NCBI GenBank assembly: GCA_029688905.1 | Contig: JARULB010000007.1 | Coordinates: 62,001 to 126,000 of the forward strand | DNA: 64,000 nucleotides | Reading direction: 5' to 3' | Origin: Balneolales bacterium ANBcel1 | GTDB taxonomy: Bacteria > Bacteroidota > Rhodothermia > Balneolales > Natronogracilivirgulaceae | In this document: positions 55,711-64,000 of the stretch, piece by piece | How the letters are laid out: each line of letters opens with the position of its first letter | How positions within the stretch are numbered: the stretch's first letter is position 1 | Notes under the pieces: model-generated | What the model saw: the letters and a program-made list of their open reading frames with translations, nothing else | What the model was told of the DNA's origin: nothing | The model's database searches: none | Made by a program: the position numbers and the translations under genes

Positions 55711-57144
55711 ATGTCCACATCCATTAATCAAAACGACCCTCGCAGCCGGACCGAACCGGCGCACAACAATCACGGAACAAGCGCCGGGGACCATGCGAAA
55801 CAGCAACCCTTCTCGCGAAGGGCCCTGCTGACATTCCTGCTGCCCTCTTTGATCGGTATCGGCATGTTCCTCATACCCATTGCCATCGACGGGTCGATTA
55901 ACGTGGGCATGGGATTTCTGGCATACGGTCTGATGGATCTTCTGGGTGAAATGCTGCCTGTCGTTGCCGTTGCCATCTTCTGGATATCAGTACTGGTTAC
56001 CCTGTATGTCAAATCGGCCGAACCGGCCTGGTCGCGTACCGGACCCATGCACGAAATTTTTCAGATCAGCGCCCTGTGGCTGTCCCTGAGGGTGGCCGGA
56101 GCCCTGCTTGCTACACTGACCCTGTTGCAGATCGGTCCCGATTTTATCATCTCCGACGATACGGGCGGACTGATGCTTGGCGAGCTGATCCCCGTCCTCT
56201 TCGCTTTTTTTCTGTTCGCCGCCATTTTCCTCCCCTTTCTGGTCGACTACGGGTTCATGGAATTCATCGGCAGCCTGGTCCGGAAACCGTTCCGATGGAT
56301 CTTCAATCTGCCCGGCCGAAGCGCTATCGACGCAACCGCCTCCTGGTTTGGATCCGGTACTGTCGGAGTTCTCATCACCATGCAGCAATATGAAAACGGG
56401 TTCTACAGTCGCCGGGAATCTGCCGTCATTGCCACCAACTTTTCCATCGTATCCATAGCCTTCAGTCTGGTAGTCATCAATTTTGTGGGGCTCAACCACA
56501 TGTTTCTCCAGTACTATGCCACTGTTGTGGTTTCGGGGATCATCGCTGCCATCGTCATCCCCCGGCTCTATCCATTGTCGCGAAAACCGGACAGCTACTA
56601 CGAGCCGGTTGGGCAACAAATAATTGAAGAACAGCAGTACCCGGGAGGATTATTTCGGGATTCTCTGCACAAAGCCATGGCCCGGGCCAGCAAAGCTCCG
56701 GGAATCCGGGAGCTGGCCGGCAAATCCTCAACCAATGTAGCCGACATCTTTTTCTCCCTGCTGCCGCTGGTGTTTGCCATCGGTATCGCGGCACTCATTC
56801 TGGCCGAGCATACCCCGCTTTTTACATGGCTCTCCTACCCCATGATTCCACTTCTCCAGGTGCTGCAGATTCCGGATGCCCACGCTGCCGCTCCCGCCAC
56901 CCTCATAGGATTTGCCGACATGTTCCTCCCCGCCGTGCTCGCAGCCGGTATCGAAAGCGAACTGACCCGGTTCGTGGTTGCTGCTTTGTCCGTCAGCCAG
57001 CTTATTTATATGTCGGAGGTCGGCGCGCTGATCATCAAATCCAAGATCCCGCTAAATCTCCGGGAGCTGATCATCATATTTCTGCTGAGAACCCTGGTGA
57101 CACTTCCCGTCATCACCCTGATGGCACACCTGCTGTTTTTCTGA
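55711..57144 (+). CDS. YjiH family nucleoside-recognition (Gate) membrane protein
   Basis: A 477-aa multi-pass membrane protein with about 10-11 segments. It has two Gate-domain halves: FFLFAAIFLPFLVDYGFMEFIG (~167-188, here split) with the ASWFGSGTVGVLITMQQY region (~213-230), and the second half NVADIFFSLLPLVFAIGIAAL (~343-363) with AATLIG-like FADMFLPAVLAAG. The family is uncharacterised; Gate proteins are thought to be transporters of nucleosides or ions. N-terminal ~35 residues are Asn/Gln/His-rich and unlike the rest. ATG 55711 is chosen over TTG 55693. Confidence 0.8.
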   Translation: MSTSINQNDPRSRTEPAHNNHGTSAGDHAKQQPFSRRALLTFLLPSLIGIGMFLIPIAIDGSINVGMGFLAYGLMDLLGEMLPVVAVAIFWISVLVTLYVKSAEPAWSRTGPMHEIFQISALWLSLRVAGALLATLTLLQIGPDFIISDDTGGLMLGELIPVLFAFFLFAAIFLPFLVDYGFMEFIGSLVRKPFRWIFNLPGRSAIDATASWFGSGTVGVLITMQQYENGFYSRRESAVIATNFSIVSIAFSLVVINFVGLNHMFLQYYATVVVSGIIAAIVIPRLYPLSRKPDSYYEPVGQQIIEEQQYPGGLFRDSLHKAMARASKAPGIRELAGKSSTNVADIFFSLLPLVFAIGIAALILAEHTPLFTWLSYPMIPLLQVLQIPDAHAAAPATLIGFADMFLPAVLAAGIESELTRFVVAALSVSQLIYMSEVGALIIKSKIPLNLRELIIIFLLRTLVTLPVITLMAHLLFF

Positions 57145-57473
57145 AACTCCGGCCCAGAGGCCCAGACACCAGGCTATCCGAATTACGCCCGGCCCAGAGT
57201 AGTGATTTCCAACTACCGGCCAGTGCCTTTCGGCAGGCATACCTGGATTACGCGCCGGCACAAACAGCAACCGGAAATTCATGTAAACGATGTCGGCCTA
57301 ACCTATGTTTACATTGTATACCGCGACCGTAAGGCACAGATTAAGAATGCCTTACCCGCAATTCGTAAATTCCTTGTCGTTTGTTGATAATCCATATGAT
57401 TATCAACATATTTGACACCTTCTTCCATATATGAATTGCGAAACCTGTTAATTACGAATAAAACCCCTCTTCT
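57145..57473. other. Intergenic region with a 10-bp palindrome upstream of a lipoprotein gene
   Basis: 329 bases. It contains GGCCCAGAG twice (~57152 and ~57190), the palindrome at 57383-57407, and an AT-rich tract leading to the lipoprotein start. No coding frame is convincing. Confidence 0.4.
57383..57407. promoter_or_regulatory. Candidate operator (10-bp perfect inverted repeat)
   Basis: GTTGATAATC (57383-57392), loop CATAT, GATTATCAAC (57398-57407). It is 67 bases upstream of the lipoprotein ATG and directly before TTGACA (57412-57417). AT-rich and symmetrical, it fits a repressor or activator site; there is no T-tract for a terminator. Confidence 0.5.
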
Positions 57474-58316
57474 ATGTTACGAAAATCATATATCCTGCTG
57501 GTTTCATCCATACTTGCGTTTACAGTCTGGAGTTGTGACGATGACAGCCCAACAGGCCCTGACCTCTCGGACGCACCCGAGTCACCTTCCATGGACCATG
57601 TGGAAATGGATCTGTCGGTTTTTGAAAACGCAGAAAACTACGGAGCATTCAAAGCCATGGATCCGGAATCCTTCCTCAAGGAGCTCCCGACTCTTGCGGA
57701 CCACCATGAACTCAGCGCCTATGAGCAGGCCGCTTTTTTCGCTGCGGCTGCAGAGATGTATTTCCAGATCATGGGACAATTTCCCAACATCTTTTTTGCG
57801 CATCAGGATTGGGGTGATCCCTCCCTTGACGGAAACACCTGGGTTTGGGAATGGAGCTTTGCCGCGGAAGGTGAATCCATGACCATGACGGTAACAGCCG
57901 AGTCAGTTGACGATGAACGTCACTGGGAACTACGGTACACCACACAGGGAATGGATGGCCAGGACGACCTGGATAACGAGTTGCTCATAGCCTCGCAGGT
58001 CAGGCTCGACGGCTCCGGAGGATCCTGGCAACTGTATGACTTCTTCGAAGACGACCCGGTTTTTCTCGTTGATTATGCACTGGAAGATGAGATAACCACC
58101 ATGGTCGACATGCACTTCTTCGAGGAAGAGGACGGTCGATTCTATTATGAGCGCGACGGAAGCCAGAGCATACTTGAGCTCTGGGATGTGGTTTACGGTG
58201 GAAACACCACCATAGAGTGGAACAACGAGACGCACACCGGATCCATTCAAAGTCCCGAATATCACGGAGGCGACCGGGTTTGCTGGGATGAAAATTACAC
58301 CCGGACCGAATGCTGA
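57474..58316 (+). CDS. Hypothetical lipoprotein
   Basis: Not recognised. The 280-aa protein has a signal peptide and lipobox (LAFTVWSC, Cys at ~21) followed by a short Asp/Ser/Pro-rich linker. The rest is acidic with many aromatic residues (WVWEWSFAAEG, WDVVYGGNTTIEWNNETH) and strand-like pattern, suggesting a beta-rich lipocalin-like or jelly-roll domain; this is a guess. Cysteines near the end (VCWDEN, TEC) may pair. It lies behind a candidate operator and ends in a strong terminator. Confidence 0.6.
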   Translation: MLRKSYILLVSSILAFTVWSCDDDSPTGPDLSDAPESPSMDHVEMDLSVFENAENYGAFKAMDPESFLKELPTLADHHELSAYEQAAFFAAAAEMYFQIMGQFPNIFFAHQDWGDPSLDGNTWVWEWSFAAEGESMTMTVTAESVDDERHWELRYTTQGMDGQDDLDNELLIASQVRLDGSGGSWQLYDFFEDDPVFLVDYALEDEITTMVDMHFFEEEDGRFYYERDGSQSILELWDVVYGGNTTIEWNNETHTGSIQSPEYHGGDRVCWDENYTRTEC

Positions 58317-58641
58317 CCCTTTGTCTTTACAGCCTGTCCGGAGTACCAAAAGGCTGCTGAAATACTGATATCTCAATAATTCCGTTTTGAACTGAATTAT
58401 CGACATGAGCAAACGCTTCCCCGAGGCGTTTGCTCTTTTTTTATTCATGCACCGGAACCTCTTTCATTCCGGATTTGTGACACGGTTTGTCGACATACTG
58501 TTTTTCGTCACCCATCACCGGCATATCCCGATTCCCGAAACCATTGATGCCTATAGTTTTTTTGCAAATTGCCGATAACTAATAGTGATCAATTAAAAAA
58601 GCACAAACAGATCATCAAATCGGTAGAAAAAGGAATCCGAA
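58317..58641. other. Intergenic region upstream of the orphan receiver
   Basis: 325 bases. Apart from the terminator at 58407-58442, it holds an AT-rich stretch (58560-58640) that should carry the promoter of the response-regulator gene. No further feature is seen. Confidence 0.4.
58407..58442 (+). terminator. Rho-independent terminator after the lipoprotein gene
   Basis: Perfect 10-bp stem GAGCAAACGC (58407-58416) with GCGTTTGCTC (58426-58435), 9-base loop, then seven T. Strong. Confidence 0.93.
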
Positions 58642-59013
58642 ATGTTAAAAATTCTCAGTGTGGAAGATGATTATATCGCTTCCTTCATGCTCAATGAGCA
58701 GATCGAACGAATGGGGTACTTTATGGTGGATACCGTTGAAACCGGGGAGGATGCCGTTGAACTCTGCCAGTGGATGAAACCCGATTTGATTCTCATGGAT
58801 ATCACTCTCAATGGTGACATGGACGGCATTGAAGCATCTGAAAAAATCACGGAAGAGGCCGGCAGCGTTCCCATCATTTTCATCACCGGCATTACGGATC
58901 CGGAGATACACAAAAAAGCCAGGGTGCTAAATCCGCACGGCTTTTTTACCAAGCCTGTCAACGTCAAGGCGCTTCAGCAGTCCATTGAGGAAGTGTTCAA
59001 AAAACATCGGTGA
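58642..59013 (+). CDS. Orphan single-domain response regulator
   Basis: A 123-aa receiver with no output domain. SVEDDY (~5-10), phospho-acceptor in LILMDITLNGDMDG (~49-62; Asp ~53), FITGITD with Thr, and the conserved lysine in FFTKPVN (~105). No kinase is adjacent; the hybrid kinases at 46-50 kb may be partners. A ribosome site AAAGGA is 9 bases upstream. It is separated from the leftward cbb3 unit by 57 bases. Confidence 0.9.
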   Translation: MLKILSVEDDYIASFMLNEQIERMGYFMVDTVETGEDAVELCQWMKPDLILMDITLNGDMDGIEASEKITEEAGSVPIIFITGITDPEIHKKARVLNPHGFFTKPVNVKALQQSIEEVFKKHR

Positions 59014-59070
59014 CGTCGGCGCATTGCGTCTGACGCCAGGCATCTTAATGCCGGATTACTGAACATGTCG

Positions 59071-59763
59071 CTAGTGGCAACTTCCCTGCCCCGATGACAA
59101 ATCCGGACTGATAAACGGTATGCCCAGTGACAGGCCCCGCAGTATCAGCAACAGTCCCACAAGTACCGCCAGCCAGGGAATGGCCTTCTGCAGCCGCAGT
59201 TGCCAGGTGCCGGTGAGCAACCCGGGAGAAACGGCCATCATAAACATGACCGGTGCCGTGCCAATCCCGAACAGTGCCATATATATCATCCCGTTCAAAA
59301 CTCCTCCGGTAGTAAGGGCCGCCGCCAGGGCGACATACACCAGACCGCATGGCAGGAAACCATTCACAATCCCGATCAAAAACATAGACTGGCCCGTGCC
59401 AGCACGCATCAGCGGCTGCATGACGCGATGAAAAAAAGCGCTGATGCCGGAAAACCATCCTTTTTCCAGAGTCCATGAGCGATTCCACACCACCAGGGTC
59501 ACAAGCACGATTCCCGCACCGGTGATAACCGACAATGCCTGCTGATACCCCACGAGCCAGGCGCCAAGCCCCAGCAGTCCCAGTACCGCTCCCATCATAG
59601 TGTACGTTACCGCTCGGCCGGCGTTATAGAGCACCCTGCCCGAAACATACCTTGCCCATGCATCCGTTTTGCCCGGCAATGCCACGGCAATGGGGCCGCA
59701 CATGCCGATACAGTGTGCCGAACCGGCAAAACCCAGCAGAAATGCTGTCCAGAAAAAGTCCAT
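59071..59763 (-). CDS. SafE/DsbD-like membrane protein of the cbb3 operon
   Basis: A 230-aa membrane protein with about six segments. The N-terminal AGSAHCIGMCGPIAVALPGK block (~14-33; two Cys) is the hallmark of the TauE/SafE-DsbD_2-type proteins that follow ccoI in many cbb3 clusters (often called CcoH/RdxS-like), and a second GIVNGFLPCGLVYVAL block (~131-146) mirrors it. Likely needed for copper or thiol handling during oxidase assembly; this is inferred from neighbours. It is downstream of ccoI by 125 bases on the same strand. Confidence 0.8.
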   Translation of the reverse strand: MDFFWTAFLLGFAGSAHCIGMCGPIAVALPGKTDAWARYVSGRVLYNAGRAVTYTMMGAVLGLLGLGAWLVGYQQALSVITGAGIVLVTLVVWNRSWTLEKGWFSGISAFFHRVMQPLMRAGTGQSMFLIGIVNGFLPCGLVYVALAAALTTGGVLNGMIYMALFGIGTAPVMFMMAVSPGLLTGTWQLRLQKAIPWLAVLVGLLLILRGLSLGIPFISPDLSSGQGSCH

Positions 59764-59888
59764 TTTAATCGCTTTTATGAGTTGTCAAGTAGCCTGGTTG
59801 CTATCGTTTACCGATTGCGGTTATCATGCGCCCGCATACTCGGTAAAAATGTTTTAATATTGTGTGCGGTAGTACCGGTTTTCTGTGC

Positions 59889-62294
59889 CTATGTGCCGGC
59901 AACGCCCGCCCTGAGCAAATCGCTCTCCACATGCCGGTTTACATCTTGCTCGAGCCGTCCCAGCGAAGGCTGGCTCTTACGAAGCGAAAGCGCATGCATC
60001 GTTACAAAAAAGGAGCTCAGCATCATTGCGAGGATCGCGAAAAACGGGTGCAGAAGTCCCGTGAGCGCCACACCGATTCCAATAATGTTATATATAATCG
60101 CCCAGAAAAAGTTGCCGCGGATGGTCCGTCGGATTCGGCCGGAAAAGGTGAGCATCTCGGATATACTCAACAAGCTCGGGTGAAATAGAACAAAATCGGC
60201 ATTATTCCGGATACTCAGAGAGCCGGTATAGACACCCACGCCGAGATCGGCCTTGTTGATGGCCATCAGGTCGTTGGTGCCGTCACCTACAAAAAGTATC
60301 CCCCCATGGCTTTCCCGGTACCGATCCACCAGCTCCGCCTTCTCCTCGGGAGAACATCCTCCATGGTAGTGAACCTTTGCGGTCACTTCCGGCGGCAGAG
60401 CCGTTTCCGCCGGGGCCGGATCGCCGGTTACCACCGCCACTTCCATCCCGTTCCGTTCATGAAGCTGCATAATCGACTCCTCCAGATGAGCGCGGGGCGG
60501 TTGATAGACCCTCAGGCGCATCATCAGCCGGCCGTCCAGAAACAGGCCGAAATCGCCGTCTGCCAAAGACTCTTGCCCGGCAGCATGGCGATTGTTGACC
60601 AGGAGCAGGGAATGGACTTTCGCACCGTTGTCCGCAGCCTGCCACTCCGCCCTGACACCCTGACCGGGTATCAGCCCGGTATTGCACACAGGCAGGGGTA
60701 CCAGTTCGTGCTGAGCCAGATAGCGCCGGATGGCCCGGGCAAACGGATGGGTCTGCTCCAACTCCATGGCACCGGCCAGGCGCATCAGCCGTTCGACCGG
60801 CCAGGCGGGATCGTCGGTTACCCGGTTGAGTTCCCGCAATGCAACACCCTCGGTCAGTGTTCCCGTTTTGTCAAACATCACGAGTTTGATGTCGGAGAGC
60901 CGCTCCAGTGCGCTGCTCCCCCCCATCGCGACAATACCGGTTCGGTGCAGGCGCTGATGGGCCACCCAAAGAGCCGACGGAGTCGATATGGCGAATGCGC
61001 ACGGACAGCCAATCAGCAATACGGCCAGAAACACTTCCAGGGCCTGGGCGGCGGTATGATGATACAGATGCCATGCGAGTCCGGCGAATGCCGTAACGAT
61101 CACCGCCGAAAGCAAGATACTGGCGCCGCGGGATGCCACGCGCTCATAGTACCCCGGACGCGAACGCATCGCCCTGGCCCGGTTCATGTAGGACGAAAGC
61201 GTTGACTCGCGAAATGGCTTTATGACGCGCAGTAAAACCTCACCATCAATGCTGATACTTCCGGCCGATACGCGGTCTCCACGCTCCTTTCTGATGGCAT
61301 CGGGCTCACCGGTCAGGTGCGACTCATCCATAAACCCGCCACCCTGCTCAACAACCGCGTCAAAAAGAACCGGCTGACCGGCCTCGGTGAGGGTGAGGTC
61401 GCCCGGCCCCAGTCGTTGGACCGGCACGCGCTCCGACGGTTGAACTCCATTCGCACCAGCCGCCTCTCCGGTGCTTTCGACCGAAACCTTCAACACTTCC
61501 GGCAGGGAACCCGGCTCCCAGATCCTCGCATAGCCGGACAGGCTCTTCTTGATTCTGGTATCGATCAAAAGACTTCCGACATAAAAGGTGAGGATCATGG
61601 CTGAAGTCTCGAAGTAGGTGTTTCCGGACAGCGTATCATAGCCTGAGATGCCGGCGATTCCGGCAATTCCGCTGCCTGCCAGCGTATTCCAGGCCGAAAG
61701 GATGTACGCCGCCCCGGAGCCTGTAAAAATGAGCGAAGCCAGGCTGAGCCTGCGGTCGCGGACCTCCCGCTTTAGGTTGTCGAGAAACGGGCCGGCCAGC
61801 AGAAACATGACCACGGTTGCCAGCCCGAGACTGATGTATCTCAGAAAAACCGGAGCCTGTTCCGCCTCGAAATGGAGGGTCAGGCTGATGAATATCAGGA
61901 AAATGGAGGAGATCAGAGCGAGGGCAAACCGAAGATAGAGCAGGTTTAACGGGGACAGGCGATCCGAACCTGTGGAAGCGTCCTGTCCGGTACCGGTATG
62001 TGCGCCCGGGCGACGCTTTGTTCCATCGGCTGCACCGGAACCGTTAGTATCACTGCCGGTTTGGGACGGACCTCTACCGGCGGATGTCCCGGCAGACGGG
62101 GTCGGTTCCAGAGTCCCGGACTTGCCGGCCGCCTCCGCCTCTGAGTAATAGTGTTCGTGCTGCTCCATCTCCCAGACCATCCGGCACCCGAAGCAGCAAA
62201 ACAGGGGTGAGTGTTGCGGGGCCCGATGGGTGGATCTGACCGGCAGACCGCAGTGGGTGCAAACCGAAGTATGTTCAGTTTTCGATAAAGGCAT
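59889..62294 (-). CDS. ccoI: Copper-type P-type ATPase CcoI/FixI
   Basis: Inner-membrane P1B ATPase exporting copper for cbb3 oxidase assembly. The 801-aa protein has an N-terminal metal site CTHCG (~12-16) and CCFGC (~33-37), the CPC motif LIGCPCAFAIS, the phosphorylated Asp in VMFDKTGTLTEG, HP in QTHPFARAI, and the GDGTNDLMAI hinge. About 65 residues of Gly/Ser/Thr/Pro/Ala-rich sequence (~52-116) separate the metal site from the first membrane helix. Start ATG 62294; it overlaps the 3' end of ccoP by 20 bases. Longer open frame to 62390 is unsupported. Confidence 0.93.
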   Translation of the reverse strand: MPLSKTEHTSVCTHCGLPVRSTHRAPQHSPLFCCFGCRMVWEMEQHEHYYSEAEAAGKSGTLEPTPSAGTSAGRGPSQTGSDTNGSGAADGTKRRPGAHTGTGQDASTGSDRLSPLNLLYLRFALALISSIFLIFISLTLHFEAEQAPVFLRYISLGLATVVMFLLAGPFLDNLKREVRDRRLSLASLIFTGSGAAYILSAWNTLAGSGIAGIAGISGYDTLSGNTYFETSAMILTFYVGSLLIDTRIKKSLSGYARIWEPGSLPEVLKVSVESTGEAAGANGVQPSERVPVQRLGPGDLTLTEAGQPVLFDAVVEQGGGFMDESHLTGEPDAIRKERGDRVSAGSISIDGEVLLRVIKPFRESTLSSYMNRARAMRSRPGYYERVASRGASILLSAVIVTAFAGLAWHLYHHTAAQALEVFLAVLLIGCPCAFAISTPSALWVAHQRLHRTGIVAMGGSSALERLSDIKLVMFDKTGTLTEGVALRELNRVTDDPAWPVERLMRLAGAMELEQTHPFARAIRRYLAQHELVPLPVCNTGLIPGQGVRAEWQAADNGAKVHSLLLVNNRHAAGQESLADGDFGLFLDGRLMMRLRVYQPPRAHLEESIMQLHERNGMEVAVVTGDPAPAETALPPEVTAKVHYHGGCSPEEKAELVDRYRESHGGILFVGDGTNDLMAINKADLGVGVYTGSLSIRNNADFVLFHPSLLSISEMLTFSGRIRRTIRGNFFWAIIYNIIGIGVALTGLLHPFFAILAMMLSSFFVTMHALSLRKSQPSLGRLEQDVNRHVESDLLRAGVAGT
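61950..62141 (-). other. Low-complexity linker within CcoI
   Basis: Encodes residues ~52-115, rich in Gly, Ser, Thr, Ala and Pro. It lies between the N-terminal Cys-rich metal-binding domain and the first membrane segment. In frame, without repeats that I can see; homologues usually have a shorter linker here. Confidence 0.5.
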
Positions 62295-62916
62295 CGAGCT
62301 GGCCTTCCGTCCATGCAGCGGTGCGGTCTTCCGAGGCGTTTCGCATTTCGGCCACTTCCTCCGGAGTAACCTCCGGAGCCTCATTTCCAAAAGCGTTCCG
62401 GATGTAGGTAACTACCGAGGCAACCTCGTCATCCGAAAGCAATCTTGCGAACCCCGGCATGGCGGCGTTATAGGTGACACCATTCCGGACAATTTGCCCT
62501 TCAAAGCCTCTCAGAACAATTTGTACGGGCCGCTCCGGGACTCCAATCACCCAGTCGGATCCGGTCAGCGGCGGGAAAGCTCCCTCAACACCGGAACCAT
62601 CCTGCTGATGGCACGCCTGGCAGACCCGCGTATATACCTGGCGGCCGGTCACCATCATATCCAACTCTTCCGGGGCATCTGATACGGCCTGCGGTTCAGT
62701 AAAAAGCACATGAGGGCGGTCAGATATCTCCCCGAGGTATCGTCCCATATAGAAAAAGCCGAATGCGAGGGTGAGAATGATAACTGCGTACATCCACAAG
62801 GGGCCGCGCTCGTTTCCCTCTTCGGGAATTTCTTCTTCGCGCTCCATAGCGGCCCGGTGCAGCTCCTCAATGCTGCGATCGTCGTCGAGGTCGCCGAAAT
62901 ACTTTTCATCCGCCAT
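62275..62916 (-). CDS. ccoP: cbb3 oxidase subunit CcoP-like, mono-haem
   Basis: A 213-aa membrane-anchored cytochrome c, subunit of cbb3 oxidase. N-terminal ~38 acidic cytoplasmic residues, one membrane segment (LWMYAVIILTLAFGFFYMG, ~40-58), then a single cytochrome-c domain with VCQACH (C99-H103) and the methionine in NAAMPGF (~153). Standard CcoP has two CxxCH sites; only one is seen here. It overlaps the start of ccoO by one base (TGATG) and the start of ccoI by 20 bases, so the unit is tightly coupled. Confidence 0.88.
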   Translation of the reverse strand: MADEKYFGDLDDDRSIEELHRAAMEREEEIPEEGNERGPLWMYAVIILTLAFGFFYMGRYLGEISDRPHVLFTEPQAVSDAPEELDMMVTGRQVYTRVCQACHQQDGSGVEGAFPPLTGSDWVIGVPERPVQIVLRGFEGQIVRNGVTYNAAMPGFARLLSDDEVASVVTYIRNAFGNEAPEVTPEEVAEMRNASEDRTAAWTEGQLDAFIEN

Positions 62917-63491
62917 CAGTCCACTCCGGTAATTTGCTGATCCAGTGAAATCAGATACGCCACCAGGTAGCGCGCTTCGTCGGTCGGCAGCACTTTACTG
63001 CCTTCGATACGATATTTTTGCGGCAGGCTGATCCCTTCCCTTCCCGGCCGGGCATCCTCGCTCACAACTTCAAAAAGCCAGGGGAACGGTGGCATGATGC
63101 TCTCATCGTTGATCGCCCTTGGCTGATACAGATTCAGATAGTGCCAGTCGCGGCTGGGCTGACGCGCGCCGATATTGGCGAGATCCGGTCCGGTGCGCAT
63201 CGTTCCCAAATTGTGCGGCAGCAGATTGCGATAATCGGTCGCCAGGCTTGCCCTGCCCCATCCCCTTTCAAAATCCGCACCAAACCCTTCCGGGCGCACC
63301 TGTTTGGAGTGACAGTAGATACATCCTTCCCTGACAAAAATGCGGTGGCCTTCGGTCACTTCGAACGGTGTGAAATACGCCGGCTCTTTCACCCCTTCAT
63401 CAATAAACAGTTTGGGGAGGATGGTGAGGCCGAACATGGCGATCAGGAACGTGGCCAAAATCCCGAAAAGCAAAATGGAATAACGTATCAT
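62916..63491 (-). CDS. ccoO: cbb3 oxidase subunit CcoO (FixO)
   Basis: A 191-aa mono-haem cytochrome c subunit with an N-terminal membrane anchor (ILLFGILATFLIAMFGLTILP, ~6-26). The haem site is GCIYCHSKQ (C57-H61), with VRPEGFGADFERGWGRAS and IGARQPSRDWHYLNLYQPRA, and the axial Met in SIMPPFPWLF. Typical for CcoO, though short relative to proteobacterial forms. Overlaps ccoN by 4 bases (ATGA at 63488-63491). Separate ccoN and ccoO are noted because some Bacteroidota have them fused. Confidence 0.95.
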   Translation of the reverse strand: MIRYSILLFGILATFLIAMFGLTILPKLFIDEGVKEPAYFTPFEVTEGHRIFVREGCIYCHSKQVRPEGFGADFERGWGRASLATDYRNLLPHNLGTMRTGPDLANIGARQPSRDWHYLNLYQPRAINDESIMPPFPWLFEVVSEDARPGREGISLPQKYRIEGSKVLPTDEARYLVAYLISLDQQITGVD

Positions 63492-64000
63492 ACGGCAAAC
63501 TCCTTCCGGATTTTTTCCCAGAGCTGGGGGGTGGCGGGTCGTTCGCCCGGAGCAAGGACCATTTTAATTACGAGCCAGGCAAAGATGATGTGACCGGAAG
63601 CCATGAGCAATCCGGATACCGACCGTGCGATCAGGTATGGGATGGTCATGGTGACGGTTTCGGTGAAAGGCACATCGGGGTTGTTCATGTCCCAGCCCTG
63701 GAACAGACCGATGTACTGGAGGGCGACGGCATAGATGATAATTCCAATGGCTGTCAGCCAGAAGTGCCATTTGATGAGCGCCTTTGAGTGCCACTCCCGC
63801 AGGGTAATTCTGGGGATGATATAGTAACAGGCACCGAACAGCATCATGGTCACAAAAGCGTACATGCCGATATGGGCGTGAGCTACCACGAAGTGGGTGA
63901 AATGGATGACTTCGTTGACCGACCGCAGCGCCTGCATGCTGCCCTGGAGGCTTACAAACGTGTAACTCATGGCGGCAAAAACCACAAACCTGAGTGTCGG
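63488..64000 (-). CDS. ccoN: cbb3 oxidase catalytic subunit CcoN (3' part; starts outside the window)
   Basis: The C-terminal ~170 residues of the haem-copper oxidase subunit I. The frame is open to the last base of the window. The haem ligands are in IHFTHFVVAHAHIGMYAF, followed by FGACYYIIPRI, and further membrane segments. It contains the low-spin/high-spin haem histidines but not the copper histidines, which lie upstream of the window. First visible gene of the ccoN-ccoO-ccoP-ccoI-SafE-like run. Confidence 0.93.
   Translation of the reverse strand, partial: PTLRFVVFAAMSYTFVSLQGSMQALRSVNEVIHFTHFVVAHAHIGMYAFVTMMLFGACYYIIPRITLREWHSKALIKWHFWLTAIGIIIYAVALQYIGLFQGWDMNNPDVPFTETVTMTIPYLIARSVSGLLMASGHIIFAWLVIKMVLAPGERPATPQLWEKIRKEFAV

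Overview
The window looks like a chromosomal segment of a member of the Balneolota/Rhodothermota branch of the FCB (Bacteroidota-like) bacteria. This rests on Bacteroidota-type families (two DUF3078 barrels, DUF2851, a lamin-tail/gliding-type C-terminal module, the type-2 orotidine-phosphate decarboxylase), on promoters of the form TTG-N17-23-TAnnTTTG in front of two tRNA genes, and on the set of housekeeping genes. Many proteins carry acidic surfaces, acidic tails or polar low-complexity inserts, which would fit a moderately salt-adapted organism; that last point is inference. No rRNA, phage, insertion sequence, CRISPR array or plasmid gene is seen.

Layout. 1-2.5 kb: end of a secreted lamin-tail/gliding-type protein, murI, and a TrmH-family rRNA methyltransferase. 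2.6-9.8 kb: a predicted outer-membrane barrel, a group II PLP decarboxylase, two DUF3078 paralogues, PyrR and a small exported protein. 9.8-16 kb: DUF2851, tRNA-Gln, the classic prs-rplY-pth run and a K+-dependent membrane pyrophosphatase. 16-19.7 kb: an unrecognised 297-aa protein, a membrane-protein cluster (TM2, DUF2752, DUF4870-like, M48 protease) and a methyltransferase. 20-27.3 kb: pyrF-rnhA, a 19-bp minisatellite, tsaD, a BNR-repeat protein and uvrA. 27.4-34.2 kb: secD-secF, a STAS protein, purA, a RuBisCO-like protein followed by a cupin, and tRNA-Gly. 34.4-38 kb: a DASS transporter, an AT-rich gap, tRNA-Pro and gap. 38.2-44.3 kb: an HTH protein, an ankyrin protein, the HU-ruvX-def-fmt run and a Rel/SpoT enzyme. 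44.4-50.7 kb: PAS histidine kinases and a single-domain response regulator around tRNA-Leu. 51-59 kb: a di-haem peroxidase, an acyl-CoA ligase, a cold-shock protein, exported proteins, a YjiH-family protein and an orphan receiver. 59-64 kb: a cbb3 oxidase operon read leftwards (ccoN-ccoO-ccoP-ccoI-SafE-like).

The most interesting item is the RuBisCO-like protein plus cupin pair at 32.2-34.0 kb. By analogy with the Rhodospirillum rubrum MTA-isoprenoid shunt it may convert 5-methylthioribulose-1-phosphate to 1-deoxyxylulose-5-phosphate with release of methanethiol, linking methionine salvage to isoprenoid synthesis. Other items worth a look are the 11-copy 19-bp tandem repeat filling the gap between rnhA and tsaD, the recurrent disordered inserts in otherwise conserved enzymes (one splits the SPOUT knot region of the TrmH protein), a cbb3 operon whose CcoP has only one haem site, and several perfect inverted repeats in intergenic regions.
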